Source: Nitrospira sp. (GTDB lineage: Bacteria; Nitrospirota; Nitrospiria; Nitrospirales; Nitrospiraceae). Taken from it: a DNA stretch of 7,405 bases. Of the stretch, positions 6,221 to 7,405 are shown piece after piece. How positions within the stretch are numbered: position 1 is the first letter of the stretch; each line of letters opens with the position of its first letter. The translations under genes were made by a program, and so were the position numbers. The notes below the pieces were generated by a model. That model worked only from the letters and a program-made list of their open reading frames with translations. It ran no database searches and was not told the origin of the DNA. The DNA is taken from positions 1 through 7,405 of the forward strand of contig JAKDNQ010000101.1 of assembly GCA_030456405.1 (NCBI GenBank). Direction: 5' to 3'.

Positions 6221-6361
6221 ATGAACAAAACTGCGACCACTCGTTACGATGCCGCCGAGCACCTTCGCACTTCGGAGGAAATGGCGAGATATTTGGAGGC
6301 GTGCCTCGAAGAGGCCGATAACGACGTCTCGTTTATCGCCAAAGCATTGGGCACGGGATGA
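6221..6361 (+). pseudogene. Truncated HI1420-like addiction-module antitoxin (N-terminal fragment)
   Basis: A 46-residue frame that begins like the HI1420/HigA-type antidote family: TRYDAAEHLRTSEEMARYLEACLEEADNDVS is the N-terminal helix region preceding the DNA-binding domain, and FIAKALG is the start of the next helix. Full members are about 95-100 residues with a helix-turn-helix in the second half. Here TGA comes right after KALGTG and no homologous continuation appears in the other + frames. AGGAA six bases before the ATG is a workable ribosome site. No partner toxin gene is visible on either side. The breakpoint lies four bases before a 31-bp repeat (6365-6395), which suggests recombination there removed the 3' half. 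Whether the stub is translated is unknown. Confidence 0.6.
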
Positions 6362-6364
6362 AAC

Positions 6365-6395
6365 GGTTTCAGGAATCATTGTTTGCATTTGGCGG
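6365..6395 (+). repeat. Direct repeat, left copy
   Basis: A 31-bp unit ending in CATTGTTTGCATTTGGCGG that matches 28 of 31 bases with the copy at 6821-6851, 456 bp away in the same orientation. It starts just after the stop of the truncated antitoxin and precedes the AT-richer gene. Its CATTTGGCG end (6386-6394) is loosely complementary to CGCAAATG at 6410-6417. Confidence 0.85.
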
Positions 6396-6429
6396 AACTT
6401 AAGCAGATCGCAAATGAGGTAACGAAGCA

Positions 6430-6777
6430 ATGAAGCGGAACTATCATCATATCAAGGTGGCTTTTCGTATGATGGGTTTGACCGAGGAGCAACTCCAAGA
6501 TCTGAAGAGTCAAGTTTCCAGCGTTCGCAAGGTCAAGATCGGGCAATATCATAAGAATCCGAAGCTATTCGTCGCGAGCTTCAGGATCCAGAAAGGCAAG
6601 CAATATAACGATCTTTGCATATTTCTAAAGAAAACTAAGATTTCTGAAGATTCCTATGGTCTTTGGATTTCGATACTAACCACAAAAACAATCTCGGGAG
6701 TCCGTGTGCCGAAACATGTCTTGAAACTCTATGAAAAGACTGGAGGCCTCATAGATTTTAATTTTGATTCCGGATGA
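6430..6777 (+). CDS. Small protein of unknown function, weakly DUF4279-like, probably acquired
   Basis: A 115-residue protein, soluble by composition, lysine-rich, with no signal peptide or membrane helix. The N-terminus HIKVAFRMMGLTEEQL and C-terminus GLWISIL followed by VPKHVLKLYEKTGGLIDFNFDS recall the strand-then-helix pattern of DUF4279 proteins (…SPELLxxLxxLGxxLDFDIY); this is a weak visual likeness, not an assignment. I do not otherwise recognise it. GAGG ten bases before the ATG is the ribosome site. By hand count the GC content of 6421-6780 is about 41%, with many AAA, ATA and TTT codons, well below the bolA-grxD region. It lies alone between two direct repeats (6365-6395 and 6821-6851), so acquisition as a small cassette is likely. 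Its frame ends in GGATGAAAC, the same nonamer that ends the truncated antitoxin frame upstream. Confidence 0.65.
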   Translation: MKRNYHHIKVAFRMMGLTEEQLQDLKSQVSSVRKVKIGQYHKNPKLFVASFRIQKGKQYNDLCIFLKKTKISEDSYGLWISILTTKTISGVRVPKHVLKLYEKTGGLIDFNFDSG

Positions 6778-6820
6778 AACACACCTGGGAAGAACTAAGG
6801 GATCGAGGGTGAATACGAAA

Positions 6821-6851
6821 GGTGTCTGGAACCATTGTTTGCATTTGGCGG
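6821..6851 (+). repeat. Direct repeat, right copy
   Basis: The second 31-bp copy, with the perfectly shared block CATTGTTTGCATTTGGCGG (6833-6851) and three differences nearer its left end. It lies 43 bases after the stop of the AT-richer gene and before the toxin-antitoxin promoter region. The bases after the two copies differ, so the similarity ends sharply at GGCGG. Confidence 0.85.
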
Positions 6852-6911
6852 TGTGACCGCGATGGGATTTTGGGTGCGAGGTTCAGAGGGCGAGAGCGCC
6901 ATACTCCTGCC

Positions 6912-6940
6912 TTGTCGAGGTACATCACATGTGTTACACT
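6912..6940 (+). promoter_or_regulatory. Candidate promoter and operator of the toxin-antitoxin pair
   Basis: TTGTCG (6912-6917) and TACACT (6935-6940) are 17 bases apart, and TGT directly before the second box makes an extended -10. Transcription would start near 6947, about 28 bases before the antitoxin ATG at 6975. The perfect palindrome CACATGTG (6926-6933) lies between the boxes, where an RHH antitoxin would bind to repress its own operon. The operator role is inferred from the habit of this family. Confidence 0.45.
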
Positions 6941-6974
6941 TCATTTCGCACGTAAACCTGAGGTCAGAACGCCC

Positions 6975-7223
6975 ATGCCTACAACCAATCCTCGCGTGAA
7001 TGTCGTCCTGGAAGAGCCGGTCTACGAAGGGCTCCGTCGCTGGGCTAAGCGCGATGGCGTCTCACTGTCGCTCAAAGTTCGAGATCTCGTCAAAGATGCG
7101 CTGGAGGCAGAAGAGGACCGAGCGCTTGCCAACTTGGCGAAAGATCGAGAGCAGACGCTCGACCGGAGCAAGGCCATGACGCATTCGCAAACGTGGGCAC
7201 ATCTCAAGCGACCGAGACGCTAA
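6975..7223 (+). CDS. Ribbon-helix-helix antitoxin (RelB-like) of a type II module
   Basis: An 82-residue protein. PRVNVVLEEPVYEGLRRWAK (6-25) is an RHH fold: a strand with alternating side chains followed by two helices, the second covering VSLSLKVRDLVKDALE. The remaining half is a charged helix (EEDRALANLAKDREQ) and a C-terminal tail with HSQTWAHLKRPRR, the part that usually wraps the toxin. The frame is open upstream to about 6822, but the ATG at 6975 is chosen because homologous sequence begins there and a good promoter sits 35 bases before it; the ribosome site (GAGG, 11 bases off) is weak. A RelE-like gene begins at the base after its stop codon, the usual antitoxin-toxin order. It should bind DNA as a dimer and repress the pair. 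Confidence 0.82.
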   Translation: MPTTNPRVNVVLEEPVYEGLRRWAKRDGVSLSLKVRDLVKDALEAEEDRALANLAKDREQTLDRSKAMTHSQTWAHLKRPRR

Positions 7224-7405
7224 GTGCCCTTCGAGCTTCGATACCATCCCGCCATTGCCGACGAAGACATCCCTCGCATTCCACAAAATGTCCATCGGAG
7301 AATAGCCGGAGCAATTGAGTTGCGACTGACTCAAGCCCCGCACCAGTACGGAACTCCCCTTCGAAAAACCCTGAAAGGTTACTGGAAGCTTCGTGTTGGA
7401 GACTA
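7224..7405 (+). CDS. RelE/ParE-family toxin (5' part, cut by the window edge)
   Basis: The frame opens with GTG directly after the antitoxin TAA (TAAGTG) and runs to the window end, giving 60 residues. It begins FELRYHPAIADEDIPRIP and continues with RRIAGAIELRL, then YGTPLRKTLKGYWKLRVGDY. The YHPAVxEDI-type opening and the GTPL(R)xxLKGYWKLRVGDYR core are typical of RelE-superfamily toxins, most of which cleave mRNA in the ribosome (the related ParE branch poisons gyrase). The C-terminal strands with the last catalytic residues lie outside the window. There is no separate ribosome site, so translation is coupled to the antitoxin. Family assignment is good; RelE versus ParE activity cannot be told from this fragment. 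Confidence 0.82.
   Translation, partial: MPFELRYHPAIADEDIPRIPQNVHRRIAGAIELRLTQAPHQYGTPLRKTLKGYWKLRVGD

Noticed and set aside
6356..6430. Integron attC site around the direct repeat
   Set aside because: Only a loose inverted match (CATTTGGCG/CGCAAATG) is present; I found no GTTRRRY and RYYYAAC core sites and no integrase.
6888..6899. GGCG-AGAG-CGCC mini-hairpin
   Set aside because: A 4-bp stem without a T tract, not enough for a terminator.
6822..6974. Longer start of the RHH antitoxin at 6822
   Set aside because: The extra 51 residues are Arg/Cys-rich with no family likeness and cover the direct repeat and promoter; 6975 fits the RHH family.

Overview
The window looks like bacterial chromosome from an environmental, respiring lineage. 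The genes are GC-rich (mid-50s to low-60s percent where I counted) and dominated by NtrB-type histidine kinases, a heme-c sensor-like protein and an iron-sulfur trafficking pair. The extragenic repeats (TGACC-type units, CCAGA/TCTGG pentamers, a large palindrome) remind me of Nitrospira genomes, but that is an impression from memory and I could not test it.

Layout. Positions 1-145 hold the 3' tail of a + strand membrane protein. From 4977 down to 291, four minus-strand genes form an apparent signalling operon: a stand-alone receiver (4977-4543), a soluble histidine kinase with an N-terminal Rossmann-like domain (4404-3355), a membrane Cache-HAMP-PAS histidine kinase (3364-836) and a secreted DUF3365/Tll0287-like protein with one CxxCH heme motif (884-291). 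The last three genes overlap each other. A good match to a sigma-54 promoter lies upstream of the receiver gene. The 402-bp divergent region 4978-5379 separates this operon from the + strand bolA-grxD pair (5380-5954), which ends at a 96-nt palindrome that could terminate transcription.

From about 6200 to the right edge the content becomes accessory. It holds a truncated HI1420-like antitoxin, an AT-richer unknown gene (6430-6777) lying between two near-identical 31-bp direct repeats, and a RelBE-like toxin-antitoxin pair whose toxin runs off the window.

How the genes may work together (inference). The periplasmic heme protein and the Cache kinase could sense a redox or small-molecule signal outside the cytoplasm. 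The Rossmann kinase could read a cytoplasmic dinucleotide. Both could phosphorylate the single receiver, which has no output domain and so must act on something outside this window. BolA and the monothiol glutaredoxin would form the usual [2Fe-2S] complex. The most unusual items are the Rossmann-kinase fusion, the two pentamer-built inverted repeats on either side of the receiver gene, the CGFT (not CGFS) glutaredoxin, and the direct-repeat-bounded gene. I saw no rRNA, tRNA, CRISPR array or transposase.
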